Program-made: the position numbers and the translations under genes
Shown: piece after piece, positions 49,852 through 61,423 of the stretch
Layout of the letters: every line of letters begins with the position of its first letter
Position numbering within the stretch: position 1 is the stretch's first letter
Assembly (NCBI GenBank): GCA_021292105.1
Contig: CM037862.1
Location: forward strand, 30,784,169-30,848,168
DNA length: 64,000 nt
Direction of reading: 5' to 3'
Origin: Anadara kagoshimensis
Lineage: Eukaryota > Mollusca > Bivalvia > Arcoida > Arcidae
Notes under the pieces: model-generated
Database searches by the model: none
Seen by the model: the letters and a program-made list of their open reading frames with translations, nothing else
What the model was told of the DNA's origin: nothing

Positions 49852-49972
49852 AAACAAACATACCAATCTTGTCAAGATCACAATCCCACAAAAGTAAAAT
49901 CTTCCAAAATAGCAAATTTGGCGGGGTGCTCCTTAAGCACCTCCTGTTTAGCAATTACACCCGCCACGTGTG
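49852..49972 (-). mobile_element. Penelope-like downstream segment in the foldback centre
   Basis: aaacaaacataccaatcttg to ttacacccgccacgtgtg, the same segment as at 55252-55425, without RT sequence. A weaker piece lies at 51050-51152. Confidence 0.6.
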
Positions 49973-50171
49973 AAAAATTAAGAATACACATATCTTTTCG
50001 AACAACCTAATACTATAAATAATAATTGCAAATAATGTCATCTCTAGTGAAACATAATATTAAAATATGGTAAAACTTAGTGTAAGGCATTTCTGGTTAT
50101 GGTTTTATATAAAGCTATTTTTTATAAGACATATCTCCATTCGATAAAGTTCAATCAGATCCATGAGCTTT

Positions 50172-50673
50172 CTAAACCATATTCATTATTACCAAAACCC
50201 GTCTATCAAAGATTGTAGCCACATTTTACAAAACTTTGCAATTTATTCTTGTGGAATCATTTAATTTTGAAGTGACCTAATGTACATTGTCGGTCTCCAT
50301 TAAATCTTATTTTAAAAAGTCTGCACACTCCGTAAAATTTTCAATTTCACTTCAAACTGACAAAATTTCTATGTCCAATAACTCCATCTTTGTATCTTTT
50401 AAAGGAATTATTAATAGCTATCACATCACAAATTGCCTGGCCATATTATAATGATAAAACAAAGTGGTATTGGACACCTTTCAACCTTAAGCCTGTTACC
50501 AGGTGCCCAGTGCCACGTTCTTTTAAGAATACAAGTTTTTGAGCAGAGACTGAAATTGTACATTAGGTCAATTCTTAATAAAATGATGGCACCAGAAAAA
50601 AGTTGCAAAGTTATGTAAAATGTGGCTGCAATCTTTGATAAACGGGGTTTTAGTAATAACAAATATGGTTTAG
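50172..50673. repeat. Smaller palindrome inside the foldback centre
   Basis: Arms 50172-50241 and 50602-50673 are inverse complements (aaccatattcattattac / gtaataacaaatatggtt). A further pair, gacctaatgtaca / tgtacattaggtc, lies inside. Looks like a nested foldback MITE of about 500 bp. Confidence 0.85.
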
Positions 50674-52289
50674 TAAACTTCTTTTGCCATATAATCACGA
50701 ATAATAGGTAAACACTACTACAATAGCCGAGGTCAAAACCAGAAAAAAGGAGAATCACGGATATAAGAAATGCTTTCGGATTGAGAATATAAACCCCGTA
50801 GATACTTATGTTTTAGCTAAAATAAGTAGATATGGACAGCAAAGGACGGATTGAAAAGTGAATTGCTAACATTACCGGAGTTGCAAAGATCGATGGAACA
50901 ATGGGTATGATGATTTGAGTAAAATGTTCAACTGACAAATAGAAAGAGATCAATGTTATAAAAAAAAATTTTTGAATTGAGGCAATAGAGAACTGATTAA
51001 ATGCGCTGTGTAAATCGGTAAACATAAACACAAACATAATTATTCTATCACAATAACAAAAACGAAGTTAAAAAACTGGCACGTAAACATTGGCAGGGGA
51101 AAAATCCGGGTGCTCGGGAAGGGTAACCGCCTCCTGTCACCACATGTGAAATCAAAATTGAGAGTGAAAGTAGTAACAAGAAAAGTTATTTCAATTTAGA
51201 CCGTTTGAAATTGAACAAACCAATTTATTGTTAGAGATTAACAGAAACCAAAGAAGAGCTGATCATAGTAACCACTCTCTGCCATCCCATCAGGCACTGT
51301 TCGACAAACAGACCTGTGTCACCTTAATGTGTCTTCAATCATTTTAAGAGGAAGGATGTAGATTTATATGCATGTCCAAGTAAATGGTTTGTAATTTTGA
51401 AGATGAATTTAAGGATCTGCCCAAAGACTGACTGACTGCCTTCTAAATGACAAAGTGTTGATTATTTTAAATGTTTAGAGTGCGTAACACTTACACAATT
51501 ATTTTTGCGCATTGTCTTATTTGCAAATATTTTGGATTTCTATCAGTTGACTTTTAGTCTTTTGCCAGAGGGCCCAGTCGTTGTTTTAATAGTTACGATG
51601 TGTTTTATTTAAATGTGGTTCAACATAAAATTCAGTGCCTTTCACCCTCACTTTCCATACTTGACCCTGTATTCTATATTTGTAGTTGTGATCTAGTATG
51701 TTTCTTAACTTAAATGCGGCATTCATACTGTAACTTTTCAAGTATAGTAATTTACCGAATTGCTAGTGTTCTTCTTGTCATTCTATGAATACAGAGTAGA
51801 ATTTAAACGCATGCATATGGTTCATGACATTGCTTTTTTACCAATCTGAAAACATATCCGTTCACTTACATTTGTACTATTATTTGCATACATGCCTCAA
51901 ATACTAGTATACCCTTTTGTGAATTCATATGACAATTTTTTTATATTTCTTCTTCTAATGCAAAAAGGTAAGCTATGACTTCTTAGCCTGGAGAGGGTTT
52001 CTATGTTTTCATATTTTGGAGACGGGGAAATCAATTGATTCATGACAGCTACCAAAATTGACATTTCCGAAATATTTTCATTTTTAATGATTTTAGTGTA
52101 AGCGAATCAATATCTGATATTTGAAAGTCAATGCCTATATAACAAAAATACAAACAGCGAAGATTCTTTTTTGCCATAGCACATTGAATTGAAAATGAAA
52201 GAAGTAGGCATTTTTCTATGAATAATTAGACCAATCTGCCATTGAAATGATGCATTTTGTAAATTATTTTGTATCCTTCAAGCTTCTTT

Positions 52290-53638
52290 TTCCATTCTTA
52301 CATGCACATTTGCTTGAAACTTCCATTAGAAATACTAATTGTTACATATTGGCTAAAACAGGGTTTTCACATTTTTTGCAATTTTGGGGTAGGGGAAATA
52401 AATTTATTCGCCTCATCTACAAGCTTTGCTATTTCCGACAGTTTTTGGTGTAATTAGACTTTATATGTCAAGGAATTACGTCAATAGATAACAGTCGAGA
52501 TTCAATGCCTAAATAACAAAAATACAAGAGGCAAAGCTCCTTTTTTCTTAGCATTTTACATATAAATGAATAAAATAAGCAATTTTATTATATTAGTTAG
52601 TCCTATCTGTCCTTAAGCTAAAGCATTTCACAAATATTTAAAATCCTCGAAGCTTGTTTTATCATTGTTGCGGTACTTTTGCTCGAAATCTTCATTAGAA
52701 ACACAAATCGGCATATATTGCATAAAAATGGATTTTCACATGTTTTTCAATTTTGGGGTAGGGGAAATAAATTTATCCGTTTCGTCTATAAACTTCGGTA
52801 TTTCCGATAGTTTTTTATGTTGTCAGACTCAAATATACCATGGCAATACAGAAATAATAAATCTCGAGATTCAATGCCTATATAACAAAATTACAAGAAG
52901 TAGAGTACAAATGATTTAATGAAAACTCATTTTCCAAACTACTGTTACATGAAAAGTGCAAATTTTCATATAAAATCACCAAGCACTCTACATATAATTG
53001 TTTTATAAATATGTCGGGAACAGACGGGAGATGTAACAAACAATAATGATTTGTTTTAAACACTTATCGGCAAGCATGGGCCAAAATAATGAATTTTTGA
53101 CATTTTCGTATTTTTGGGGTAGGGGAAACATAATAATTTGCTACGGTATTAAGGTTCCATATTTCCGAAGTTTTGTAACATTTTTATCTACAGCACTACC
53201 AAGGCTTTATAAAAATATATAGTTTGTCATATTTAATGCATAAACAACAGATTTACAAGAATCGAAAGACGGTAGATATGATAAAAACGCAGTTTACAGC
53301 ATCGATTTTATCGCTTATTTTAAAATTTTGACACAAAATCGGAAAACTGTCAGGATGTTTTGCATTTTAATCTATCATGTGTCCACAATGAAAGATAGAA
53401 TGAACATTTTTGTGTTGTTTTTGCCACAAAATGCTTCAAAATCTGGAATTTTTATTTTTTACCAAAATTTAACATTTGCAGAGTCTTTTCTTCAAAAACT
53501 GTTTCTGATTAAAAAATCGGAAACGATTTGACGCGTAAGAAATGGGTTTTCAGTAACTAGGGACATTTTCCTACAAGAATCAACCTTCAAACCTTTTGGC
53601 CTCGTTCACCCGGATTTTAGCCATGATCTCTTGGACTA
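52290..53638 (-). repeat. Right arm of the foldback element
   Basis: The inverse marker ttttggggtaggggaaa occurs near 52386, 52751 and 53117. A further diverged unit with gagacggggaaatca near 52020 extends beyond the part paired with the left arm. Confidence 0.9.
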
Positions 53639-53641
53639 ATA

Positions 53642-54426
53642 GTTTTGTGTCAGGTAACTATGGTTATCAATTTATCTAACTTGAAAGCGGCAAATTTTGC
53701 ATCTTCCCGCATTGTATACTGTGTGATCATTGTTGATGCGCATGGGAATGCCGATCGCTGATTGGCTAATAGTGGTTAACGATCTGAATTGAACTTTGAC
53801 CCCATCAAAAGAAATCACGTCATCATGAATCTTCAAACGCTACACTTGGAGATCAGCCAGAATGGCGAAACAAAGGTAAATATTTGGTATTTTATCAACC
53901 TATTTAAATTATTACTTGTTTCAATGAATTATTTTCACGATAATCGTTTTTTAGTTTCATTTCTGATGTACGAGACGGGCGAAAATTCCCCCATATAGAG
54001 CTCACTTCCTGTCGATTTGACCGCTTCAATGACCTTGAGAAAAGTGGTGCATGCGCGGCGTCAAATGATTTGGACGTATTTCAACAATTTTCTATGACGT
54101 CATAGTACATACGTTTTACCTATAGACGGGAAATTCCCGCCGCTAAGCGCCGGGACATTTCCCGTTATAATTTTCAATGGAAGAAACGGTGGTAGAAATT
54201 TCTATCTTCACCTCCTCGTGCTGTTTATCTTCACCTCCTCGTGCGGCCGGAACTACTTTTTAACTTCTCGTAACTTCAGCCAATGACAGGAGCACCAAAT
54301 AACCACCTGTTTTGTTAAAGGGAGGTTACTCTGTTTTATTATTTTCTTTAATAAACAAAGAGTTATTCCTCTTTCGTTGTATAAGTGTTTTCTGCTTCTC
54401 CAAAGGGGAAACTTTCTAAAAGTCTC
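53642..54426. other. Upstream region of the recombinase pseudogene
   Basis: No known element. A tcttcacctcctcgtgc unit is duplicated near 54207-54245. It may contain the promoter of the following gene. Confidence 0.4.
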
Positions 54427-55251
54427 AAAATGTCTGACAACATAAGAAATGGAGGGAGGTTTATCAATCTGACAGATGAAGATGTAGATAGGTTTATATC
54501 TGAGCAGGAAAATAAAAAAAAACTTTACATAAAACACGTTCACATGTCAGTTTATTGAGCCAATTTTTGAGAGAAAAACATAATGAGACTAGAGAGATTC
54601 ACAACATAACTGCAGTTCAACTTGATATGTACATATCAGAATTTTTATTAAGTGTAAGGAACAAAAAGGGCCAAGAGTACGAACCCTCAACTATACGCAG
54701 CTTCATTAGTAGTTTTGACAGGCACTTTAAACAGCATAGTTGTGGTTTTACCATAATTTCATCACCCCATTTTGCAAAAACAAGAGATGCATGCACTTAA
54801 GGCAAAACAACGAGATTTGAAGTCACAATGTCTTGGCAATAAACCTTTTAAAGGAGATCTTCTGACTTCTGAAGAGGTTGACACACTGTATGAGACAAGG
54901 CAGCTTGGAAAGCACTACCCTTCTTCTTTGATAAATACTTTGTGGTACAATAACACATTATATTTTGGTATGCGTGGCGGTGCAACCAAACACCATAATA
55001 TGCGCTGGGGTGATTTAGTATTAAAGCATGATGCTGAGCTTGGTCTTGACTATCTGGAACATAATGAACGTATCACAAAAACCCGCACTGGGGACAATAT
55101 CACAGACACAAGAACATGTCCTCCTATAGTCTGGTAGAGGATTTTGAAAAAGCCGCTTATTTTTCGATGTAGGGAGAACAACGTGTTCAAAGGTGGCAGG
55201 TTATGTCATAACTTTCTTTGAACTTTACTTTGGTAGAATCGGCTTGTTGCC

Positions 55252-56370
55252 AATCAAAAACAAACATACTTATCCATTTCCGAATCACAATCCAGAAGCA
55301 AAGTAAAAACTTTGGAACTGACAAGTTAGGTTAGACACGGGAACTTCCACCAGGGAAGTGAGGCCGGGTGCTCCGGAAGGGTAAGCACCTCCTGTTTAGC
55401 TAGCTACACCCGTCACGTGTGTAATCAAAATTGTGTGAAAGGAACATGGAACTATGAGACGTCAAATATATCCAAGGCAATCCTGGACACAGAGATATCA
55501 AACTTATCAACAATACTGTGATGACGGCCATAAAACTTTTTGAGGGCCTTGATAAGCCTAGGCTTGCAATATTCCTGAGTCAACAATTTATTTGCAAGCA
55601 GCCTACTTCGTTGTACAAAGTCCCCGTACTGGGAACAAGCTCTACCATTGGGAAACAAATACACTATAAGCAGGAGAAGCAGGTATATTGCTGCATAAAA
55701 AAGGAAAGTTGACAATAGAAAAATTGAAGTCATCACGTTTGTCATAAAGTTTCAAATGTAGCCTTCTTGTGCGTCATAATTCAGGTATAAGTCTAAATAT
55801 GAAGCAGAACTTGAGGAATCAGTCGTGTCTTTTATCTCAAGCTCACTAGGATAGATGACATTTACATAGTCTCCAAATTTAGGATTGTTAAGAGACAGAA
55901 CGTCATCTATATATCTGTATGTTGAGTTGAATGATTTGGCGACAGTTTTCTCTCCAGATTTAACAAGGTTCTGCATAAATTCTGCTTCGTAAGAATAAAG
56001 AAACAAATCAGCAAGCAATGGTGCACAGTTTGTACCCATTGGTATACCAATTGTTTGCTGAAAAACTATATTACCAAACACAACAGATATGTTATCTATC
56101 AAAAGCTCCAACATTTTGTTGATGGTATCTTCAGTATATTTTTCTTTGGAATCCGTATGATGCTTGACAAAATAACCAGAATCCCTGTTCAGCACCAGAT
56201 ATTTGTATCTTGGCTTACCGTTTTTGTAGAAGAAAGACAAGGGAATAATTTCTTTAAGACGTTCTTTCAATTTAGAATGAGGGATTGTGGTGTATAGTGT
56301 AGAAAAATCAAATGTTTTTATACTTTTTACATGAGATAAAGTAAGAGCAAGCAAGATTTCACCCAGGGGC
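55252..56370 (-). pseudogene. Penelope-like reverse transcriptase, truncated
   Basis: The minus frame 56354-55752 gives about 200 residues of RT: KTFDFSTLYTTIPH (motif A region), IGIPMGTNCAPLLADLF (motif B) and YRYIDDVLS (catalytic motif C). A TGA and a frameshift near 55745 follow, then FNFSIVNFPFL and, in another frame, RACSQYGDFVQRSRLLANKL to about 55452. The final 170 bp are the non-coding segment shared with other fragments here. The N-terminal part is missing beyond 56370. Penelope assignment rests on motif form and on nearby hammerhead motifs; no GIY-YIG endonuclease is present in what remains. Confidence 0.75.
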
Positions 56371-57290
56371 CATTGTGGGGGCAGCTAAAGGTCAATGGAT
56401 GCAAAGTTCAAGGTGGCTTACAAAAATTTTTCTTTATACGTTTTGTCTTCTAAATATGTAAGTGAAATCTTCAAATAAATAGAAAGTCATATCCAACTAA
56501 TTCAGTCACTTATTTTCAAAGTTTTCCATGAAAAATAAGATTAGACGCTTGCACAAATTTGACCTTTACAAATATGATTAATTGTGGCAAATAAATACCA
56601 GTAAAAACACATTTGTGCATTTGAAATTGTTTAACAAAACTTTAGACTTCTGTTAAAATAATTTTACTGAATCATATTGCCCGTATTAGTATCCACTTTT
56701 TAAAAAAAGAAATCAAAGTACTGGTGGTACTGAAAGATTTGATTAGCTATAATGACTGCATCTGTATAATACTATCAAGTGTTTTCTCTTTTTCTGGTGG
56801 AAATATTAGTGAACTGTTGAAACACGAACTATTCCCAGTGTCGCCTATACCTGATACACCAGGACCCTTGTTATCTGCAGCCGACGAGTCGGATCTTCAA
56901 AATATCCACGAGGAAGAAATTTGCATGGAGACATTACTACCAAAATAATTAATGGTCAAACTTTAGTTGTAGCACTTGGAAAACGGAAAGGCATCAATAC
57001 ATTCGGCGAGTTAGGAAACGCGCAAACTGTTTTTATCCACGCGAATGATAAATGTATTAAAATTGAATTATGATTATGATAGATATGACAACTAATCCAT
57101 AAAAGGTGAAACCATCTAGAGATAAAAGAGGATCAGGTCCCCGTTCTGTTACAAGTATTATTGATAATTAAAATGTCCCTCTGCCATCAAATTGGTAAGA
57201 TTTTATCAGTCACCAAGAAAACAAATAGGATCTCGTAGTAATCCAAGACACTTCTTAGCTTAGCTGAGGGTATCAGGGGGTTTAATTCAT
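56371..57290. other. Non-coding or unrecognised part of the 4.45-kb element
   Basis: A 74-codon frame (56724-56948, GGNISELLKHELFPVSP to MET) may be a remnant of the element's protein. Nothing else is recognised. Confidence 0.4.
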
Positions 57291-57324
57291 ACAGAGGAAG
57301 GATTGTATCCGTTTTTAAAGCTTT

Positions 57325-57840
57325 ACACAAGGAAACCGATATTAGAATTGTTCCCCATGGTGTTAATGCTTACATGCAAGGCTATAATAGAACAGTTGTT
57401 GTCTATCGTGATACTGATGACCTTATTCTTCTGTTGCTTTTAAATGAGGAAGTATGATTCCAGACCGGGTCATCTAAAGTTCGTCCCTGTTCACAGCATA
57501 AAATTATCACCTCTTGAGAGGAATAAGCTCCCAATATTCCATGCAATTACAGACTGTAAGACTGTCAATTAGCTTTCTGGACATTCTAAATACAGCTATC
57601 CGTGTTTCCAGGGAAAACACATGTCTTCTTCCCACTCTCACAAGAGGGAACTTTTCTGAACTTGTGAGTGCAGATGCCTTCATTGAATGTACCTAGCGAG
57701 GATTTCTTACCTACCATGTAAACTGTTCCTCTCAGGGGAAAAGTACAATTGAAAATTTGCTTCCAACATCATATGCAACCGACCTACATATTCAACGTGC
57801 ACACTATTAAACCACTGTTAGGCTGCATTTAGTTATACCT
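57325..57840 (+). pseudogene. FEN1/XPG-like nuclease domain remnant
   Basis: Fragments in shifting plus frames: HKETDIRIVPHGVNAY, VVVYRDTDDLILLLLL, then IFHAITDCKTVN, LSGHSK and finally DLHIQRAHY. They follow the order of a PIN/FEN1-like domain (HEEADTRI, RDTDVLLLL, FHALTGCDT, LHIxRAHYQ) that I know from large mollusc and cnidarian transposon proteins. Several stops and frameshifts; no product expected. Confidence 0.5.
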
Positions 57841-58454
57841 GGTATTTGTTCCGGATCTCCCGTCACCTATAGGACACGGATGGTGCTAGTCTCACTAACT
57901 TGCGTACTGTATGCCTTTAACTCCCAGTGGAGGTTAGTCCATCGACAAAATCCCTCAAACTGGCCCTGTTCTGCGCAATTTTATTCCCTCTGTTTCCATT
58001 CCAGAAACTTGTCTCAAGATGTCTTTTATTCTTGTGTGTTCCATTTCAAAGTTTTGTGATGTTGTTGGCAGGTGTCTTGATGGTGTGACCTATCCACCCC
58101 CAATGTCGCTTTTGTGTTTGTGTTTCAAAACGACCTTGTTTTGTGATCCACAATAAACTTTTCGTTACTAATTTTGTCTTGTCATCTGGCAACAGGACCA
58201 CGAACAATACTAGTTTTTATACTTAAATCTGAGGTTTTTTTCACAAATTAAACTTATTATTATTTTTTTGCCCAAATCTTACTTTGAACTTTAACTTTTC
58301 TAAGACAATTACAGGTTAAGGGATCATGAACAAAACTTAACTTTTTAGACTTAAGTTAAGTATTTTCCTGATGTTCACGATTATTCTCAGACAGTTAAGT
58401 TAGTGCGAGCCTGAATGTGACTTAAAAACAGTTTAATGAGAAAATTATAAATTG

Positions 58455-58795
58455 ATTGATTGCATGGGGTTTTACGGGCTTTTACGTATTTCAGTCATAT
58501 CAAGACGTCACCAGCTATAGGTGAAGTGGCAGAAATTTTGACCTTTGCAGTGAACTTAGGGAAATATGCAGGAAAAAATCCTTAACATGTTACACCCGCC
58601 TCACACGGGGCATCGGTTTTTAAGATCTCTCTCGAAGGATTTCGTGACTTTCGTTTCTAAATACCGAGTGTTTGGCAAAAGAACAGTCACTACTTTATTT
58701 CGACTCTTGGTCAGACCCAACTAGGGTTCGAACCCAGGACTCGCCCACATACGGGACTGAGCGCTATACCTATTGAGCTACCGTAGGGATTTTTA
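58455..58795 (-). mobile_element. tRNA-headed SINE
   Basis: On the minus strand ACGGTAGCTCAATAGGTATA (A box) and CCTGGGTTCGAACCCTAG (perfect B box) form the head. The body runs to a LINE-like tail (gatatgactgaaatacgt) ending in caatcaatcaat repeats. Acceptor-stem pairing is poor, so it is not a working tRNA gene. Confidence 0.75.
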
Positions 58796-59574
58796 AATTT
58801 ACCAAAATCATGTTATGCATTGCTGAAATGTAAATATAAATCATGTTGCATTACAAGATGTACATGTAGGGCATACAATTTAAAGTGGGTGGCTGTATGC
58901 ACTTGCAATGGGACCGTTGAACCGTTGATTGGTTGAACCCTTTGAATGATAATGCCAAAGATAGTAATATTGATGAATGAAAAGAAATCGTTAGATGTGA
59001 CTGATATATTCCAGAGATTCTCGTGACTATGCCTTGCCGATTACAGTACTTGCAGTACTTTGATTTTAAATTTTCAATAAATTTCAAATTATCAGCTGAG
59101 TTTAAACAATATATATGTTTTAATCACAGTCATGTATTTACAAAAGAATTCTATTTTAGCATTTTGATTCATGCTTTGATGTTGAATGTATACTTTTATT
59201 TTATTCTATCTTGAAGCTTGTGTCAGAATTTTGAAAAATAACAATAAAATATTTAACTTTAGCCTAAACAGTCTCAATTAGCTTCCTAGTCAATGTTACA
59301 ATACATGAAATGCTATGATTGCATGAGAACAGATTTATTTGATTTATTTAAATCTCAGAAAGTATATATTTGGACAACTATAAACTTATAAAGATTAAAT
59401 TTGGGAAAAAACACTATCTGACCTTTGACCTTTTATCTACTAAACCAAGGGTCGATCAGCTTTGCAACAGGTTGATTCTTGACCCCTAACCTATGATGAT
59501 ATAAGACAGCTATGTTGCCAGCTTTGAACACTCTGTCCCCCTATTGTGAAATTTCAATTTTTTTCCACCAGACT
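58796..59574. other. Unrecognised part of the 4.45-kb element
   Basis: AT-rich; open frames are short and lack motifs. Ends at the right terminal repeat. Confidence 0.4.
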
Positions 59575-60280
59575 ACTAGGATGTATGCCACTCCTAATGA
59601 AGTAGAAAGGTGTCCTGTGGCAACTTATATTTTGTATCGGGCCAAACGCCCTGATGGATACTGCAATCCAGAGGATCCGTTTTACATTTAGGTAGTCACT
59701 AACACATATACTCCTGATGTAAGATAGCGTTGGTTTTTGAAACTACCTATGGGTAAAAATAAATTGGGTGACCTCATGAGAAGAATGGCATCAGCTGCAG
59801 GATTGTCTGAAAATATAAGAATTGTTAATACATCTGTCCGTAAAACACTGGTCCAGAAGATGACTGACTGCAATATCCCAGATTCAATGCAAGTTTATAT
59901 TACTGGACACAAGAACACTCAATCTTTGAACAATTATCGTACACTCAGTAGTAAACAGAAGTATGCAGTTTCAAATATTTTGTCACAACCTAGGCCTATG
60001 TCAAATTTCCCTCATCTTGCTTCTACTACAGCTTCCAATCAGCTAGAGTCTCCCTCAACTCTTCAATGCGCTCCATTTCAGTCAAACACACAACAACTGC
60101 AACCCCATCAGCGTCCATTTACGCCTAATATACCCCAGAGTACAACCACAAATGTCCAATCCATATATGACACAGGAAACCGACATTTGGCCGTATGTCA
60201 ACAAAAAATCGTTGCAAAAGTCTTCAATGGAATCTGTGTTCTCTGGTTCAAATATATATGGAAGAAATTTCACAATTAAC

Positions 60281-60828
60281 ATTTACAACTTCAATACTCA
60301 AAAACCAAAGCGAAGGGGAATGATCTGTGACTCCGATTTGGAGTAACATGTGGTGCTGACGATGCGACTGGTGATTGTCGTAAAATGACCGATTTAAAAG
60401 TTCTGTTGTTTTGGGAAAAAAGTTTAATCACAATTTATTTCAATAATATTATTAAAATGTTTTTCTGTCATAATTTTTCCTGTTTTTATGTTGCAGCCAA
60501 ACCAATTTTCACGTTATTTTTGCACTACATACTACTTGCGGAATAAGATGTACTTTTAAGTATAGCTATATCGTATATAGGTCAAGCTGCGGAGTAATAC
60601 ATTTTTTAAAGCTGATGATTTACATGTAGATTTCACGATTGTTTTTTTTTCCTTTTTAAAGTGATTTTATGTAAGAATTCCCGTTTTTTCACCATACCAC
60701 AGGTATACTAGGATTCGAAGCCGGTATCTTTTTCTGATTTAGACGGTCATTAAAGAGATAGGAATTTCTGTCAGCCATTCGTGTTTTGGGTTAAATTTGC
60801 CAAAAATCGTTAATGGGATGGGAGAAAA
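60281..60828. other. Non-coding, nothing recognised
   Basis: Downstream of the recombinase pseudogene. No clear polyadenylation signal near its end. Confidence 0.45.
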
Positions 60829-60928
60829 AGAATCAATCTTATGTGTCAGTGGTAGATAGAGGTATTTTTTTTGTGTCTGCCACTCGGGTGGGATACCTTT
60901 ATCTACCACTGCCACATATGATAGATTC
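60829..60928. repeat. Palindromic module (about 100 bp)
   Basis: gaatcaatcttatgtgtcag pairs with cacatatgatagattc, and gtggtagatagaggta with taccactg-side sequence. Followed by tattag, as in the modules at 20.6, 21.0 and 45.9 kb. Confidence 0.82.
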
Positions 60929-60961
60929 TATTAGTATAACCCGCTTTGCGGGCTTATACAG

Positions 60962-61004
60962 TTTGCACACCGGTTTTGGGGGTTAAAAATGATAAACCAA
61001 AAAT
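60962..61004 (-). repeat. Inverted copy of the 19962-20000 end segment
   Basis: gtttgcacaccggttttggg through ttaaaaatgataaaccaaa is the inverse complement of the start of the palindromic composite near 20 kb. Confidence 0.85.
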
Positions 61005-61042
61005 ATATCAAATTACATATTATACCAGTTTTAATTTTACAA

Positions 61043-61084
61043 CACTAGACGGCCGTTTCGGAATACAATTCCTCATCAGTAGTG
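61043..61084 (-). ncRNA. Type I hammerhead ribozyme, copy A
   Basis: Minus strand: CACTA, CTGATGA, stem II GGAAT-TGT-ATTCC, GAAA, short stem III closed by GGCC (C-GGCC-G plus the A-U pair), the GTC cleavage triplet, then TAGTG, which pairs with the opening CACTA. All conserved core bases are present. The very short stem III is typical of Penelope and retrozyme hammerheads, which are thought to act as dimers. Confidence 0.9.
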
Positions 61085-61381
61085 CTTGGACCAAAATTAT
61101 GTAACCAAAATTATTTTGAAGATGTTGATAAGCTACCCAAATGACCAAAATATTTTTTACCAAATTAAGCTAAGGAAATACTTTGCATGAGGGAGTATAC
61201 CTTAGTTTTTGAGAAATTTCAAAATTTAACGTGCAGGAAATTTGGACAATAATAGTATATTTCTGACAATAATACGAAATTATTGCCTACTGAGTTGGTG
61301 ATATCCTCCGGGCACCAGCCACCAGCAGAGATATCGGCTCAGGGGTTTAAATTACATATTATACCAGTTTTAATTTTACAA

Positions 61382-61423
61382 CACTAGACGGCCGTTTCGG
61401 AATACAATTCCTCATCAGTAGTG
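61382..61423 (-). ncRNA. Type I hammerhead ribozyme, copy B
   Basis: Same 42-nt sequence as copy A, exactly 339 bp further on. Cleavage at both would release a 339-nt RNA. Confidence 0.9.

Larger units (their letters stand above)
48439..53638. mobile_element. 5.2-kb foldback element with repeat-built arms
   Basis: Begins TAGTCCAAGAGATCATGGC and ends in its inverse complement, with ATA on each side (48436-48438 and 53639-53641). Arms are about 1.35 kb each and very similar: three minus or plus frames in the left arm recur mirrored in the right. Each arm is made of about three to four diverged copies of a roughly 360-bp unit. No transposase is recognised in the 2.5-kb centre, which holds Penelope-like scraps and a smaller palindrome. 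The layout recalls Foldback/Galileo-type elements, but the superfamily is unassigned. Confidence 0.85.
55127..59575. mobile_element. 4.45-kb DNA transposon, Academ-like by inference
   Basis: Ends TAGTCTGGTAGAGGA and, inverted, TAGTCTGGTGGAAAA. CTA stands on both sides (55124-55126 and 59576-59578), a 3-bp duplication whose removal rejoins the recombinase frame (CPP to MYATPNEV). It contains remnants of a FEN1/XPG-like nuclease domain, a Penelope-like RT fragment and a SINE. A 3-bp duplication together with an XPG-type nuclease suggests the Academ superfamily, but no transposase core is visible. Confidence 0.72.
54427..60280 (+). pseudogene. Crypton-type tyrosine recombinase, interrupted by a 4.45-kb element
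   Basis: 5' part 54427-55126 and 3' part 59576-60280. The 5' part starts MSDNIRNGG and carries the N-terminal core-binding region (QLDMYISEFLLSVR, YEPSTIRSFISSF) and the first catalytic Arg in YFGMRGGATKHH. The 3' part has TSVRKTLVQKM and GHKNTQSLNNY, the latter with the likely nucleophile Tyr. This is the fold of Cryptons and of the related domain in KIAA1958/ZMYM2-type proteins. It would catalyse strand exchange on DNA in the nucleus. Damage: frameshift in a nine-A run (54514-54522), a four-base tgca duplication near 54787, the 4.45-kb insertion, and TAG codons near 59690 and 59724. A Gln/Pro/Ser-rich tail ends at about 60280. Whether it is a dead Crypton or a dead domesticated gene cannot be told. 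Confidence 0.78.

Noticed and set aside
48546..53531. Paired mirrored frames (60-85 codons) in the 48-54 kb region
   Set aside because: They exist twice only because of the inverted arms and show no protein-family motifs.
58710..58795. A functional tRNA gene
   Set aside because: A and B boxes are good, but acceptor-stem pairing is poor and the sequence continues into a SINE body with a simple-repeat tail.
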